This document shows, in pieces, positions 63,461 through 64,000 of a stretch of 64,000 bases of DNA (position 1 is the stretch's first letter; every line of letters begins with the position of its first letter). Below the pieces are notes generated by a model. The model did not search any database. It was not told where the DNA came from and saw nothing but the letters and a program-made list of their open reading frames with translations. Both the position numbers and the translations under genes were made by a program. This stretch comes from DATBFU01 sp035498405. GTDB lineage: Bacteria > Acidobacteriota > Thermoanaerobaculia > UBA5066 > Gp7-AA6. The stretch spans positions 17,334-81,333 of the forward strand of contig DATKAE010000078.1 in the NCBI GenBank assembly GCA_035498405.1. The letters run 5' to 3'.

Positions 63461-64000
63461 TCAGCCGGCCCGGCGCCTCAAGACGACCAGATCCTGGAAA
63501 TTGCCGACTCCGGCTTCCCGGTACTCGAGCACGTCGAGAATGGGCGACCACTCGCGCCGGGTGTATCGGCGCGTCTGAAAAACGGAGCGGTAATAGCCGC
63601 CCGGCGCCAGGCGATCGATGGCGTGATCCACCGTGGAGTCGTTGATCTCCCCCTCGATGGCCGGCCGGCGCCCGAGCCACTCGCTCAAGCGCTCCCGCAG
63701 CGTCCGGGGAGCCCGATCCGGAAACGTGAAGAGCGCGGCAAACTCGCCATGGACGGTCGCGAGAAGCAATCCCCCCGGAGACAAGATCCGCTTCATTTCG
63801 TCGAGCCAGCTCTTCTGCACGCCGCGCTCCAGGTGCGTGAAGACCGAGTAGGCGATCACCAGATCGAAGAATCCGTCCGGAAAGGGCAGCGGAGGGTAGA
63901 GCCCGGTTTGCTGGAAGCGGCCGCGAGGAAGGGCTTGGGCGCACCACGCGGTCGCCTCGCCGTCGATGTCCACTCCGTGCACCTCCGCCACGCGCCCGTC
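63461..64000 (-). CDS. Class I SAM methyltransferase, 5' truncated by window end
   Basis: The minus-strand frame is open to base 64000, so the N-terminus lies outside. Visible are the end of motif I/II region (GRVAEVHGVDIDGEATAWC), LVIAYSVFTHLE (motif IV), LDEMKRILSPGGLLLATVHGE and a C-terminal YYRSVFQTRRYTRREW. It is a methyltransferase of the ubiE/bioC-like fold acting on an unknown substrate, probably in the same polysaccharide region but on the opposite strand. Confidence 0.85.
   Translation of the reverse strand, partial: DGRVAEVHGVDIDGEATAWCAQALPRGRFQQTGLYPPLPFPDGFFDLVIAYSVFTHLERGVQKSWLDEMKRILSPGGLLLATVHGEFAALFTFPDRAPRTLRERLSEWLGRRPAIEGEINDSTVDHAIDRLAPGGYYRSVFQTRRYTRREWSPILDVLEYREAGVGNFQDLVVLRRRAG

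Overview
The window is GC-rich, densely coded bacterial chromosome with no rRNA, tRNA, insertion sequence, integrase, phage gene or CRISPR array that I can see. Several features point to an Acidobacteriota-like bacterium: a secreted VWFA-domain protein of the kind common in that phylum, a fused KGD-type 2-oxoglutarate dehydrogenase, many secreted peptidases, and a cupredoxin with a C-terminal 'PCR-x-x-[ND]TR' domain. This placement rests on gene content only.

Region 1 (1-8.5 kb): a 5'-truncated lipocalin/CrtC-like gene, then a leftward run (APC permease, HAD phosphatase, a CADD-like candidate para-aminobenzoate synthase, SDR), a TetR gene coupled to a tiny zinc-ribbon protein, and rightward moaD-moaE-mgtE. 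Region 2 (8.5-22 kb): crotonase-aldehyde dehydrogenase pair, secreted S9 peptidase, 2,4-dienoyl-CoA-reductase-like SDR, a GT-C membrane glycosyltransferase, small secreted proteins, the 1198-residue KGD-type enzyme and a secreted M28 peptidase.

Region 3 (22-36 kb): a coupled operon of two equal-length beta-propeller proteins and a VWFA protein; TerB, DinB, DedA, QueF; then leftward acyl-CoA/aminotransferase genes including a crotonase resembling cyclohexadienoyl-CoA hydratase and a thiolase. A three-gene regulator unit (small membrane protein, response regulator, kinase without membrane segments) diverges from sodC. Region 4 (36-52.6 kb): PLP decarboxylase, M1 aminopeptidase, a leftward stress/housekeeping run (RRM protein, ferritin-like, cupin, omega-amidase-like, LysM, lipoprotein, GlsB-type, DinB), and the hcrCAB operon for a 4-hydroxybenzoyl-CoA-reductase-type molybdenum enzyme. 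Its beta subunit has the four-cysteine [4Fe-4S] loop. This is followed by a trans-sulfuration enzyme, M23 and M48 peptidases and a cupredoxin.

Region 5 (52.7-64 kb): a rightward surface-polysaccharide cluster: WecB, a GT4 enzyme, a three-module glycosyltransferase, the Wzm/Wzt-type ABC exporter, a methyltransferase with a helical N-terminus, two small coiled-coil proteins, a GT2-GT4 fusion, and a methyltransferase running off the window on the other strand. Most neighbours overlap by 4-7 bases, so this is one transcription-translation unit.

The best candidates for follow-up are: (a) the CADD-like protein, which keeps every metal ligand and the two self-sacrificed residues reported for the chlamydial enzyme; (b) the methyltransferase plus split coiled-coil proteins as a possible chain-length control module, one of whose genes uses an apparent CTG start behind a perfect Shine-Dalgarno; (c) the hcr operon with its heptamer repeat/hairpin and a TetR-type half-site shared with the tetR promoter; (d) the split membrane protein/kinase unit next to sodC; and (e) a G-quadruplex-capable tract on the aldehyde dehydrogenase start codon.
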